Source: Lycium barbarum (Eukaryota; Streptophyta; Magnoliopsida; Solanales; Solanaceae). Taken from it: DNA of 64,000 nt. Shown here one piece after another: positions 1-11,530 of the stretch. A program made the translations under genes and the position numbers. The notes beneath the pieces are model-generated. The model worked only from the letters and a program-made list of their open reading frames with translations, ran no database searches and had not been told where the DNA came from. Position 1 is the first letter of the stretch, and every line of letters starts with the position of its first letter. The DNA is taken from the NCBI RefSeq assembly GCF_019175385.1, contig NC_083342.1, forward strand, positions 116,746,376-116,810,375, written 5' to 3'.

Positions 1-51
1 TCTTGTTGAGTCAGAGCAGATCGATCGACTCCCCAAGCCACGACTTGGAGT

Positions 52-178
52 GCTGGCCTGGTAGAGTGTCAGGAGTGGTGGTGTGGGGTCAGGAGGGGTG
101 CCGGTCGTGAGCAACTGGTAGGGCGCAAGGAGTGGTGGCCTGGATCTAAAAGGGGTGCCAGCCATGACCAACTAGACC
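52..178. repeat. Short degenerate direct repeat
   Basis: Two or three loosely similar units of about 55-60 bases are seen, each with a GGAGTGGTGG core followed by GGGGTGCC and a tract ending in CAACT. No gene was recognised in the first 760 bases; the rest of that stretch is ordinary AT-rich sequence. Biological meaning is unclear. Confidence 0.35.
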
Positions 179-777
179 GAAAAACAAAAGAATGAAATAC
201 CAACCATTTGATCAACTGGGCCAGATGGATGTTAGGAGTCGTGGTCGGGATCAATGAAGCGGTTTCAGCAGTGACCAATGAGGTCGATCTTTCAGAGGGG
301 GGCTATATTGTGTGTCAATTGTCATTAAAAAGAAAAACTGAGTGAGCTCTCCCACATAATAGACTAATCTTTTAGGTTAGACTCTCATGTACAGTTTATA
401 TCATTCAAGTAGCAGACTACGAAGTGAAACCATTGGTCACTGTGCTAAGCTAGAAAATGAATATGAATAGTACGTTGAATATAAAAAAAAAAAATTCAGC
501 AGCACGGAATTAAATATGTCCTTAAGGAATTTAATTTTCCTCACAGTACCCGAGACATTGAATTATTATCTATCAATGTAGGACAAAATTATATTATTGA
601 AATAGCGATACTTCAAATTACATTACACTTCAGACACCAAAAACAAAGATAATCACACCGGCACTGTATTATATTGAAAATAATGCTAAAAAGAGAGGAG
701 AAGCCTTTATCGAAAAGCTTTTGTAGGAAAAGAGCGCAAAAAAGAAAAGAATTTAAGTCCAAAAATTTATTAATAAA

Positions 778-1910
778 CGGAAAAGGGTCAAATATACCCC
801 TGTACTATCGGAAAAGGGCTAAATATACCCCTCGTTATACTTTGGGTCCAAATATACCCCTGTCGTTATACTTTAGGAGCAAATATACCCCTCCCCCGTT
901 AAATTGTCCAAAGTGGACTTTTGCTCACATGTGGCATTGACATTTTGGTGAGGTGGACGCCATGTGGCATTGCCACCTCACATCCCCAACTCATTTTACT
1001 TCGTCTAGTCAGGCAGTCACCTTCTTCTTTCACCACCATTGTTGTTGTTCTTCTTCTTGCCTTTTCTTGAACTAGATTTCGTCCAAGGAATGTTGTTATT
1101 TTCTTCTTCGACTTTGCCTTCTTGTTGCTAGAAGATACATTTTCCTTCGCTGCTGTTGTAGGTGTCGACAAGGGCAATGTAGTCACATCACCTTGTTTTT
1201 CCTCCTCTTCTTATTTTACTTTTGGTAATGTTGGGGTTAAAGTGGATAGTGGCTTTTGTTTTGTTGGTTGCTCTTCTTCTTCTTCTTCTTCTTCAATTTT
1301 GATGGATTTCAGAGGACTTTTCAGGTCGGTAGACGGTAAAAATTGGGTTTGGAAGTATCCACACTGTCGTTTTGGCAACAAAAGTATAATCATCATTGCT
1401 TCTTAATTCATTCTTTGAAGAAGTAAGAAAAAACTTTGATCTTCATACTTCTAATTCTTTTTTTAAATCTAAGCAATTTGATTGCAAAATCACTAGATAT
1501 GACACAATTAATCAAACATGGAAACTTCGTAACAATTGGTATTAAATAGCGAACAGAAATGAAAGCAAATCCACCAAATTGAGATTGTTCTCCACTGCCA
1601 CTAGAAAAAAGCTTATATGAATATGCATTTTTTTTTTGGGTAGCAAATATGCTGCAATAGTGGTGAAAGAAGAAGGTGACTGGATGAAGTAAAATGAGTT
1701 GGGGATGTGAGGTGGCAATGCCACATGGCGTCCACCTCATCAAAATGTCAATGCCACATGTGAGCAAAAGTCCACTTTGGACAATTTAACGGGGAAGGGG
1801 TATATTTGCTCCTAAAGTATAACGATAGGGGTATATTTGGACTCAAAGTATAACGAGAGGTATATTTAGCCCTTTTTCGATAGTATAGGGGTATATTTGA
1901 CCCTTTTCCG
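778..1910. mobile_element. Mutator-like foldback element (non-autonomous)
   Basis: Two long inverted arms, about 778-1040 and 1660-1910, mirror each other. The outer ends are CGGAAAAGGGTC and GACCCTTTTCCG. The arms carry several copies of an AAATATACCCCT motif and the shared segment TCCAAAGTGGACTTTTG. A perfect 9-base target duplication ATTAATAAA lies at 769-777 and 1911-1919. Long inverted arms with a 9-base duplication are typical of Mutator-like elements. The roughly 600-base loop contains no transposase; its open frames are short and CTT-rich. The loop could be captured host sequence, but I do not recognise it. Confidence 0.85.
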
Positions 1911-2251
1911 ATTAATAAATTAGGTCAAGCCAAGTGACAACGATGTGCCGACTTGTCTTCTTCCTAGCTCTTTACGCTATTTTAGAAGTGCTTTTCTATC
2001 TATAGTCAATAATTTCTTCTCATTCTCCAATGGGACAACACCCCTTCATTTCTTATTCATAACACAACCCAAAAGTCACATGGGTTCGAATCCATTCACA
2101 CCAAAAAACCCAACAGAAACAACATAATTTTGTGAATGCTTGTATATTCAACTGTAGAGGTGGCAATTTCAGCCCATATTTAGAAAATTAGCTCATTTAA
2201 CCCATATTTTAATGAGTAGGGTCACTCATATTTCTGTTGGTTATAAAAATC

Positions 2252-2815
2252 TTTTTGCGCGGATTGCCCTTCTTTTGGGGTGGTCTTTAAGTTTTGCCCT
2301 TCGCTTGAAAAGGTGACCGAAAGTACTGAGGTTCTAGGTTTGAACCCCCGCTCATGCATAAAAATAAAAATAATTTCGCAAGGCAAGGCTTTAAGAAAAA
2401 TCTGCCTTATGCGACATAAGTTGTCTTAAAGGCATACTAAAGTTATGTCGGATCCGGCATATGTTCCCTTAAGGCATAACTAAAAGTTTGCCTTATAAGG
2501 CAACCTATGCTGGATTCGGCATAACCTTAGTTATGCCGGAAGACAACTTATGCTGTCTCTGGCAGAGGTTGCCTTAAGGCATAAAATTTATACCGGATCC
2601 GGCATAACTTTAGTTATGCCTTAAGGCACTTATGCCGGATCCGGCATAATTTTCCCAAGCCCTATCTTGCGAAATTATTTTTTATTTTTATGCCGGAGCC
2701 GGGTTCGAACCCAGAACCTCAAGGTTTATACGTGAAGGAAAAAAATTAAAGACCAGCAAATTAAGGGGAAAAAATTAAAGACCACCTCGAATGAGGACAT
2801 TCCTGCAAATTGCCC
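2252..2815. mobile_element. Foldback element, copy FB1 (GCCGGATCCGGC core)
   Basis: The left arm carries GGATTGCCCTTC, GGGGTGGTCTTTAAG and a GGTTTGAACC box; the right arm carries them inverted, with GGGTTCGAACCC near 2701-2712 and ATTAAAGACCACC near 2774-2787. The core (about 2395-2660) is a chain of short palindromes such as GCCGGATCCGGC and GCCTTAAGGC alternating with AACTTAGTTATGCC-type words. No coding capacity is seen. It lies inside the hAT-like element. Target duplication is not clear in this copy. Confidence 0.7.
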
Positions 2816-3028
2816 GGTTGTATATGGGTTTCAAGTCTTTTTTTAACCCATAAAAACATGAGCAAATATGGGTACCCATATAACAACTCATTTTCCTCAA
2901 AATATGAGAAAATATTTTCCTTAATAATTTAAGGAAATAAAAAACACACCAACGCACCCCACCCTCCACACCCCACCCCCTGCCACTGCCCCTGCCCCTG
3001 CTCCCTACCACCCCTTACCCATCTCTAC

Positions 3029-6000
3029 TGTCACGACCCAACCCCGTAGGCCGTGACTAGTGCCCGATCTGGGCACCCAAACACATCTATCAAATGCTAT
3101 CTCAGATTTTATTAACCGCATTCCAGTATATAGCATAAGCCGACAAGACTATATTTTAAATTTAGATAATTTCCAGAAAAATTTCGGCAGAGTTTCCTTT
3201 GTTTTACGGACTATCCAATATACCCTGCGCACAGAAAATACCAACAAAGGCCACACAGGACCAACAAAGCAACATTTAAACATATGCGGACCGGCCGCCG
3301 CGGCGAATGGGATCGCCCAAACACAACATATACACACATTCATACAGGAAGACCCCCAACCCACAAACATGTCCACAGACCTCTAAACAGACCGACAGAA
3401 TCATATGACGGGACAGGGCCCTGTCGTACCCCTGAGTGACGTACATTTATACAATAGCAGGAGACTGTACCAAAAATATAGGCTCTGGATAAGAGAGCGC
3501 CTCAGAACAGCGGAATAAGATCCTAAGCGGGCGGATCAGCGAACCTGTCGTATGTACCTGCGCGGCATGAAAACGCAGCCCCCGAAGAAAGGGGGTCAGT
3601 ACGAAATATGTACTGAATATGTAAAGCCTGAAGTAGAGAAACCAAAATCATAACCGGAAACAGAACGAACAGAAAGGAATGCAAAAATCCAGAATACCAA
3701 ATGCATATTTCAAAACATAAGGAATGTGTACAGAAACATATGCCATATCATGTCCGGCCCCCGCCAAGGGACTCGGTAGACAGAACGTGGTCACCCTCCC
3801 GACGCTGGTGCCACAACACATAAGGATCAGAATAGGGGATAACCCCATAACATAGCATGTCATGTCAAATGGCCATATCGGATCATATCAAAATAGTGTA
3901 CATGGCACAGCATACTCCACAACCCATGTACACGTATACCTGCCCCCTCACCATCGAGGCACGACGAACAATGCAGAGGAATACGCTTGACAACATATCT
4001 TAGCCCGGGCTCAGTGAAGGAAACATTGAGACATCCACGAGTGGAGTAGTGAGAAACTAATGCAATATGAGACATAATACATTTTACAAGGACTCGATGG
4101 ATTATTCCGAACAACAACCGTATTAATGAAACCGCACGATAGTCACAGTGCGTATATTTCGGATAACAAAAATAGATTATGTGATAATAGTCTTCTTGGG
4201 ATCATTTCCATATTCCAAAATAATTTATAAGACTTAATAGAATAACTTAAACAAGTGTCATTTAGTAGTCAGAAGAGTAGTTAAAATGCAATAAGAGTGA
4301 AATCGAGCATAGTGGGCCCACCTCGGGTCAACTAAAGTGATAGGCTCAATTTACGTACATTAAGTCTATAGAGTCATCCCTGGAGATCTTCGAACAATCT
4401 CCTAACTTTCCAAGCAATTTGTGTAAACTTACCAAATTCTTTCAACAAAACGTACTTATAGGATTCAATTCTATTGAATGAAAAATGGACATTTTCAGAT
4501 TTAGTTTGCTATAAACAGAATATCCCCCGAGGTTCAATTTCAAACCTAGTACATCTAGGACATGCCAAGAGAAAGAAAAGGATAGCTTTACATACCTTTA
4601 GCGTTTAGTCGTATTATAACCTGTACTTGCTGCACAATGGTACTTATCCTATATCAAGATATCAAGAGCTACGATTAGTCTACGAGGGAATTCAATACGT
4701 ACTTTAACGTTAACAATCCCTTTCAAACATTTAGACCACGTTTCGTTCGCATTCAAACCAACTACATACAACTGATCCAACATCAATAATCATATGTTCA
4801 ATACCAATCCGGACAGCCCACATAACATTCCAAATATCCCACATTCACAACATTCCATAACGATTCACATACGGCTATTTCATTCTCAAGTTACTCCTAA
4901 TAATCCGTAGCCTTAACGTTTTCGTGTAGCAACTTTACAACAACCCAAACAACGTAAATACAATATATATTCTTAACTATCATTAGTCTTTCCAATTTAA
5001 AGAAGACAACATGTCCAAAACAGTTCCTAACCACGACACGTCCAAAACAGTCCCTAACCAACAACATAAAGGTGCCCGGAATTCTTGCGAACGTTTACGA
5101 ACATACCAAGCAAACCACATATGATTCTTACACATTATTTCATGTCTTCATTTCATATAATTTTAGTAAAATACGACCAGCAGTCACACGATAAATATAT
5201 CACCAAATTCATACGCAAATAGTTACATTGTCGACACTAAAACCTTACAACGACAACAACATGTTTAATGACATTACTTTCATGATTCTTGGAACTGTTT
5301 TAGCACCATTTCCATTCTTATAACAGCCCACAATTCATTCCAATTTCAACTTGAATCATTGCACTTCACTTTCGCTATATGTTCATAACAACATTCAACA
5401 TTCAACATACACTAATTCACTTCTAACCTTAAAACAGTCCACAGTTTTGGACTGCTTGTATACTTCAACATGATTCGTTCTTTAACACCTCAATTCACAT
5501 ATTCAACATGCATACAATACACCAAAATGTCCATAACAACAACAATCAAAATATGTCACAAAACAGTCCATAACTTCTCCTAAAACAGCCCCCTACACGG
5601 CTTCAACACAACTACAACAACTTCATGATTTTCATTCATTTATCCATACTTCAACACATTCAATTCATTCCCATCATAAAATTCATGACAACAACCATCA
5701 AAATACCAAGTAAAATCAGTTCACTATTTTCCACAAAAACAGTCCACTACACGGCCATACTTCAACAAAACAACAACATGTTCATATCAACACAACTTCA
5801 CCTCTAAAACAGCCCCTTCGGCTATAACCATATTTCAACATCAACATTCATAATTTCATACATGAAATGTTCATTTACATATTCACAACACCTCAAAATT
5901 CGTCCTAAAACAGTCCACACGGTTCAACTTCATCATCAAACACATAGAAAATGATCAACTCTTACCTTAACAAGTTGGCTTCTTAACTTTGCTAGAATCT

Positions 6001-7154
6001 TGTGAAATGAACTAATACTTGTTCTTGTTGCTCCAATGGATACTCCACGTTGCTATACACCTTGAAAAGGGTTGAAACACTTGAAGAAAATATATTTTTT
6101 AAATCTACTTGAAGAACCCAAATCTGGCCGTGAGCTATAAAAGCTTGTATGGCATGTTTATGGTTTCTCCTTCACTTGAAACTTAATGGTGAATGTGTAG
6201 AACACTTTAGGGACTTATTGGTAAGATAAAAATAGAAGGGCTGGCCGTGCAATGGTGGTGGAAATGCCATGGCTGGCCGTGGCTCTCTCTCTCCTTCACT
6301 TGGTGAAGATGAGAGCCTCTCTCTCTAAGTTCACTTTGTCTAGTTGGGAAATGAGTTGGCATGCAACTTTTGGTCAACAAGGAGACCATTTTGCTGCCCA
6401 ATATAGTCATACACGTTCCCCCAACTAAGCATGGGCAAGAAAATCTGATTTTGTTATGTGCTAGTGGACCCCACACGGCCACTAGTGCAAAATTTGTGAA
6501 CATTTAAGTCTTAATCCCCACTTAATAATCCAACTTGCATCGTCCATATCTCCTTATCCCGATATTATTTTGACGATCGGTTTGTTGCGTTGCAAACTAG
6601 ACTCGATGAACTTAATTTTAGGCTTTTGAAACACCTTAAAACTCCTCATATACAAGGAGATATTCCTCCAACAATATGGGCTAAAAATCTGGTCCGAGAT
6701 TTTATTGAAGTTGTTCCGATTCATTTCGTTTAACTTCTAATCCTCTTCCAACCTCATGTAAACTCTTATACATACATATACACACTTATATACATCAATA
6801 AAAATCTATATACACGTCTCGAAGGGTCCAAAGAATCACAATAACCTTAAACATAACTAGAGAACTCACAAAGCTTTGACGAAACTCCAATCGCAAAAGT
6901 ATATTCATATCTTTTGTCCATCCCCTATATCATTACTAATAATCTCAAATACTATAAAAGGTCACTCGCATTACCTCATATACATACTCATAGCGCGATT
7001 TCAAATCCTTTAGGTAACCATGTCACCTTGGGATACTTAAGGAAACCATATATACAACGATATTCTTACTAACTCGATTAACTTTCCTTGAACCTTCTTA
7101 ACTCATTCTTTCTTGTTTTAATACAAGTAGCCCGGATTATTATGGAGTGTAACA
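3029..7154. mobile_element. Solo LTR, 4.1 kb (probably Ty3/gypsy)
   Basis: The segment begins TGTCACGACCC and ends GGAGTGTAACA, so it has TG...CA termini. It is flanked on both sides by the perfect 5-base duplication TCTAC (3024-3028 and 7155-7159). There is no internal coding region, primer-binding site or second LTR, so it is a solo LTR left by recombination. The CACGACCC...GGCCGTGAC start resembles gypsy LTRs common in nightshade genomes; the superfamily is inferred from length. The middle is AT-rich with repeated AAAACAGTCC words. Small open frames inside it are not genes. Confidence 0.85.
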
Positions 7155-7740
7155 TCTACGCCACCCCTTACTCCCCTTCATCCCATTACCACCCCTCCTC
7201 CCTCCCCCGCCCCCCCCGGGGGTACATTTTCTATTTCATATATTTTATCTTACTTTTATGAAAAGTGAGAAATTTTTTCTTACCCCACCACCCCGTGCCC
7301 ACCCTCCCCCCACATTTTTTATTTAGTATATTTTATTTTACTTTTGTAAATTTTTTATAAAAAATAAGAATTTTTTTTCTTACCTCCCACTTTCGACCCT
7401 TCCCCCACCACCACCCCTCCTGCCCCCCCCCCCCCCCCGGCAACCCTCACATTTTCTACTTCATATATTTTATCTTACTTTTATAAATATATATATATAT
7501 ATAATGTGAGAATTGTTTTCTTACACCCCCCCCCCACCCCCCCCCCCAACATTTTCTATTTCATATTTTGTCCTACTTTTATAAAAAAAAGAATTTATAA
7601 AAAGTGAGAATTTTTTGCTTACCCTACCCCACTCAACCGCCCACATTTTCTATTTCATATATATTTTATCTTACTTTTATAAAAAGTGAGAATTTTTTTT
7701 ACCCCAGCACCCCCCCCCCCCCCCCACCCCCTAATTTTCT
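7155..7740. repeat. C-rich / AT-rich degenerate tandem repeat
   Basis: About five units of roughly 100 bases alternate a C-run (up to 14-15 C) with ATTTTCTATTTCATATA, TTTTATCTTAC and AAAAGTGAGAA blocks. It belongs to the body of the surrounding hAT-like element; a matching array lies at 60660-61200. The homopolymer runs make exact length unreliable. Confidence 0.7.
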
Positions 7741-7993
7741 ATTTCATAATATTTAATTATAAATATATGAAAAAATTAATTCAATTTGACAAAAGAAAAA
7801 ATTATAAACACTAAACTTGATATAATAGTGCACTTATATAATATGGGCTAAACCACAACCAACCCAACCCATTTATCTCCCAACCCATATTTTACCCACA
7901 TGAAATATGGGTGGGTTGAAATTCAACCCATTTTTGTTCAAACCATTTTCAACCTGCCCAAATCCAACCAAACCCACCCATTTGCCGCCCCTA

Positions 7994-8306
7994 TACAGCT
8001 GGTTGTTGACAATAAAATACAATAGGATCAGAGTTAGTCCTTATAAGAATTAAGAGGTGTCCCTTGTTTCATGCCCAAACGAACATCCTTCAAACTTGCT
8101 TTATGAATCGTTGACATTTCATGGCACTCATTTGATATCATTAAGAAAATGTAATGGTTTCAGTGTGCTCTGATTAAACACCTTATTTTTCAAAGTCTAC
8201 AACAACTTCTGGAATTTGTCAATACTCATATTACATTCCCGTTCTTGAATATTTATCACTAGTTAGTAGTTACAACCTTCCAGAAAAAAAAGTTGGACAA
8301 TGCTCC
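7994..8306. other. Short intergenic stretch
   Basis: Between the hAT-like element and the end of the COBRA-like pseudogene. I see no gene, RNA or repeat here. It would contain the former 3' flank of the COBRA-like locus, including any lost GPI-tail coding sequence; a short frame following the stop at 8307 (ending near 8274) is not hydrophobic. Confidence 0.5.
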
Positions 8307-10111
8307 TTAACTGGTGCCAGCAGAGTTTGGAAGATATGGATAAGATTCAGGAGATGGCATCACACAGAGATTGCCATTGAAGTAGACCCTCCGAGGGAAA
8401 GCCCATCCTGTTTTTAGTGCAATTGTTTTTCCATCCTTCTGAAGTGTTAGATCTGAGTGGACATTTCCTTTTGGTCCAGCTTGCATCAGGATATCATTAT
8501 ATGATTCTCTTCCATAAAACAAGGCAGTATCGTCTGCATAGTTAGAACATCATCAGCCTGAAGAACAAGAATATGTCTGTTCTTTATGAATCAAATAAAG
8601 AGATAGGGAGCTTACTGGTTGATGGGTTGGGCATGAGAGGCTTGTACAAAAAGCTAGAAACTTAAGTAGCATTGTTGAGGTTTGGATGTTGAACGACGAG
8701 TGTCCACTGTGTATAGTTGAATCGATAGTTGAAGTTTGTGATGGTGATCTTCACTCTCCAATACTTCTTGTAGTTTGATTTAACATGCCTATGCACATTG
8801 ATAGGGCACAAGTGTTTTGTGCATTGCAGCACTGCTTTATTTACTTTATTTGGCACACTTATTCCTTTTCGACTCGGTGTCTTCCTGCAATTTCGCTTAT
8901 TCGTTATGATCGGTAAAAAAGAATCATCCAAGTATTGTTCAAATTTTTTATAGCTACCTAACGAGTGTCTATTTTTACTTGTATAGCACATTAGCACCTT
9001 CATAACAGAGGAAAGTATTACTCCTACTACTACTAATTGAAGATGTGAAGTATGGGAAACTTACACGACACAGTTGCTACTGTTTTGGCAGCCACAAGAA
9101 CAGGAAGGGCAAGGGGTGATACTTCGATTGTGAAAAGAAGACAAGGAGACACAACATGTTGGTATCGGAGAGGCTAAGAACTGAGAGTAAGTGCAAATCA
9201 CTCTCCATGTCACTGCATATTGAAGCATAAATATTCAGGCTTAGCAAATATAGTATTTTACTTCTAATTTTTGTGGAAAATCTTGAAAATCAAACTTAAT
9301 CAGAGCCCTTGTTACTCGTCGACCATCAGGCGTGATGAAAAAAGTGGGACGGATAATTTTTGCAGGACCACAAATATAGCCACCACCTGGAGCCACCAAA
9401 GTGAAATTTTTGGGAAGTTTCACTGTTTTATCTGTTGTCCCAGCAGTGCCAACGCTAATCTGAAATGCAGAGAGAGAAGCAGAAGGGTCCTTTCCCCTCG
9501 ATGCTAAAACGCCACCCTTGCAGCAATTAGCAACTTGCTGATTATAAGGGGTATTTGGCAGCAAATCAACAATTGCAGGATTTTTCTCACAGCTATGAGG
9601 AATGTTGGATCTAAACTTTGAACAGTCCCCTTGATTAGTAGCTTGTGCTCCCAACATGGCTCAAATTACCTCATTCTTTGCCCATGTCCATCCTAAAGTC
9701 CATCCAGGGCTCATTTCGGACGATACATTTGGAAATTGTTCATTGTCACCACTGCCTGAAATTTTTGAATATTCATGAACCAAAGATCTCAAATTGCTTA
9801 TTAGAATGTGAATATAACATTATAGTAGCTCAAATATACTTACCACATAACCATCAGGGGTCCAAGAAAGCACATCCCATTTGATTGTTATATTTCCTTT
9901 CGGATCCAATGCGTCATAAGCAGCTGCATTTACAAGTGAGAAACGCAACTTAGACTATATACATAAGCTATCAGTAAATTAACACGGCATGACTCGGATT
10001 GAATTTTGTTAATGTTGAGAGCTAATGTTCGGATTTAATGCAATACCTGCACCAGAACATAGCACAAGAAGCATAAAGGTATATAAGTTCCAAAAAAATC
10101 TTGGACTCCAT
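8307..10111 (-). pseudogene. COBRA-like (COBL) pseudogene, six exons retained
   Basis: COBRA-like proteins are GPI-anchored, secreted proteins that affect cellulose deposition. Exons read on the minus strand: 10111-10047 (signal peptide), 9923-9844, 9755-9300, 9212-9065, 8884-about 8596, 8541-8307. Diagnostic blocks are visible: GNITIKWDVLSWTPDGYV, QGDCSKF, PYNQQVANCCKGGVLAS, KLPKNFTL, CPSCSCGCQ, YWRVKITITNFNYR and GWAFPRRVYFNG. Lesions: a frame slip in the T7 run of the signal-peptide exon (10093-10099), a one-base loss near 9717-9722, a TGG-to-TGA stop at 9661-9663, a donor reading TT instead of GT at 9299-9298, and an in-frame TAA about 8664-8666 where the family has Gln. The reading frame ends right after the PNSA block, so the hydrophobic GPI tail is missing. 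Introns are retained, so it arose by gene duplication or decay in place, not by retroposition. COBL4/COBL1 subgroup is likely; the exact member is not assignable. Confidence 0.92.
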
Positions 10112-10251
10112 GGTGACAAAATATGTAAAATTACTCTAGAAATTAGAAGTGTTTATCTTCAGCAGCAATAAAAGATGTGTAAGAAAGAAGAAATAATCTA
10201 GCAATAAACTAAGCTAAACATTCAACTTAGCATATCTAAGTCAATGTATCT

Positions 10252-10408
10252 TTTTTTTTTTTTTTTTTTTTAATCCAAAGTGCCACTAAAGTAGTGGCTT
10301 ATTTATTAGAACAAAACAACAGAATAGTTTTACAAGTGGGGAGGGAAAAAAGGAACTAGAAAGTTTGCTGATCAAAAGACCAACATAAGAAGAAAACAGA
10401 AACAGCAG
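10252..10408 (-). mobile_element. Retroposed fragment with poly(A), LINE-type 3' end
   Basis: A long T run starting at 10251 is the poly(A) tail of a minus-strand insert. Direct repeats TAAGTCAATGTATCT (15 bases) lie at 10237-10251 and 10409-10423. Just inside the tail, the minus strand reads AATAAGCCACTACTTTAG then TGGCACTTTGGATT, a 3' end typical of plant L1-like elements by my recollection. The insert is about 157 bases, so it is a 5'-truncated copy. It lies about 140 bases upstream of the COBRA-like start. Confidence 0.75.
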
Positions 10409-10423
10409 TAAGTCAATGTATCT

Positions 10424-11530
10424 ATTAAAAGAAATAAGAAAAAAAAGGAAATAGCTCGTTGAACGTGTGAAGAATGGGAGAATTTTTCATAAAACGCTGC
10501 TTCCTAGAAAAAGAGTCTAAAATTATTTTTTATGCTGCAATCACTCCTTGACAAATATAAAAGAGTTGGCTTTGGCTTGTTATGAAGACTTTAGATTTAT
10601 ACTATATCAATACTGCTTGAAATGCCTCAAAACAAACTAACACGTTCTTTACACTGTTCAAACAAATACAACGAGTAACTAGTATACAGTCAATTCAAAT
10701 CATTTTATTTTGTCCATGGGTATGGCTAGCACAACACTTTCTCTTTAAAAATTTACGAAGGAAAAGCTCGCCAGTGATCTGGATCAACGCACAATAGGAA
10801 CTTATGATCCAAATTAATCAATTCGAAGAAATTATAAACAAAACTGATGTCCAAAAACCAAAATAATGTCTGTACTATGTTCTAATTCAATCACCACCTA
10901 GTTTCTCAAGTGTAGTATATTATATGTTAAACTAACAAAATTCCAGCGAAATATATATCTACTGAAGATTTTAACAGCCTAAAAATTTTGAATACTAGCA
11001 AGATATTACTAAAATGAAAATATCCAAGGGAAGAAAAAAACGGGTCAACATTAGTGGACTAAAAAATTCTCAATATTTTCAAGAATATTGAAATTATAGA
11101 CGATTTTTGTCCTAGCTCCGCCTCTTCGTAAAGGATAAACGTTATATTTTCCCTAACAAGGAACTTTGCCATGAGTTCCTTCATTCGAAATGAAGATAGC
11201 GGATAGGAAAATATAGTGCAAGGAGATAGAAATCAGAATTTTAAGTTATTAGTGGATGAAAAATAACACAAAATTTACTATTACTCTGAACTACAAGTTC
11301 AAACTTACTATAAACATATAAACTTTCTAAAAATATGTTCACTACATATCGATCAAGTCAAATGCAGTGTGACTGCAATACTTACTGCACCCGAGGCTAA
11401 GTAAGTAAGGATTTGTCACAGTTCGATTTGAATATATTTTTTTTATTTTTTTCGTTTAGAAAGACAAATGAATTATTTTAATTAGTTTACGGAATTTATA
11501 AATCAACTCTGATAAGATATGATACGTTCT
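10424..11530. other. Intergenic, nothing recognised
   Basis: AT-rich sequence without open frames of note, RNA genes or obvious repeats. Contains the former distal promoter side of the COBRA-like locus. Confidence 0.5.

Larger units (their letters stand above)
2155..7993. mobile_element. hAT-like element, interrupted by two later insertions
   Basis: The ends TAGAGGTGGCAA (2155) and TTGCCGCCCCTA (to 7993) are imperfect inverted repeats. They are flanked by 8-base sequences TTCAACTG (2147-2154) and TACAGCTG (7994-8001), which match at 6 of 8 positions, as expected for an old hAT duplication. The body is built from AACCCAT/ATGGGT words and a C-rich repeat zone. A foldback element (2252-2815) and a solo LTR (3029-7154) sit inside it. 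A related, less complete copy lies at about 60446-61270. No transposase is present. Confidence 0.6.

Noticed and set aside
1122..1406. Ser/Thr-rich open frames inside the Mutator-like element
   Set aside because: They come from CTT/TCT-rich loop sequence; both strands give low-complexity frames and nothing resembles a known protein.
2335..2712. tRNA pseudogenes at GGTTCGAACC boxes of foldback elements
   Set aside because: No A box, no acceptor stem and no cloverleaf; the box is a self-complementary decamer.
3060..4117. Open frames of 70-108 codons in the first solo LTR
   Set aside because: The host interval is an LTR with clear ends and duplication; frames overlap on both strands and lack motifs.
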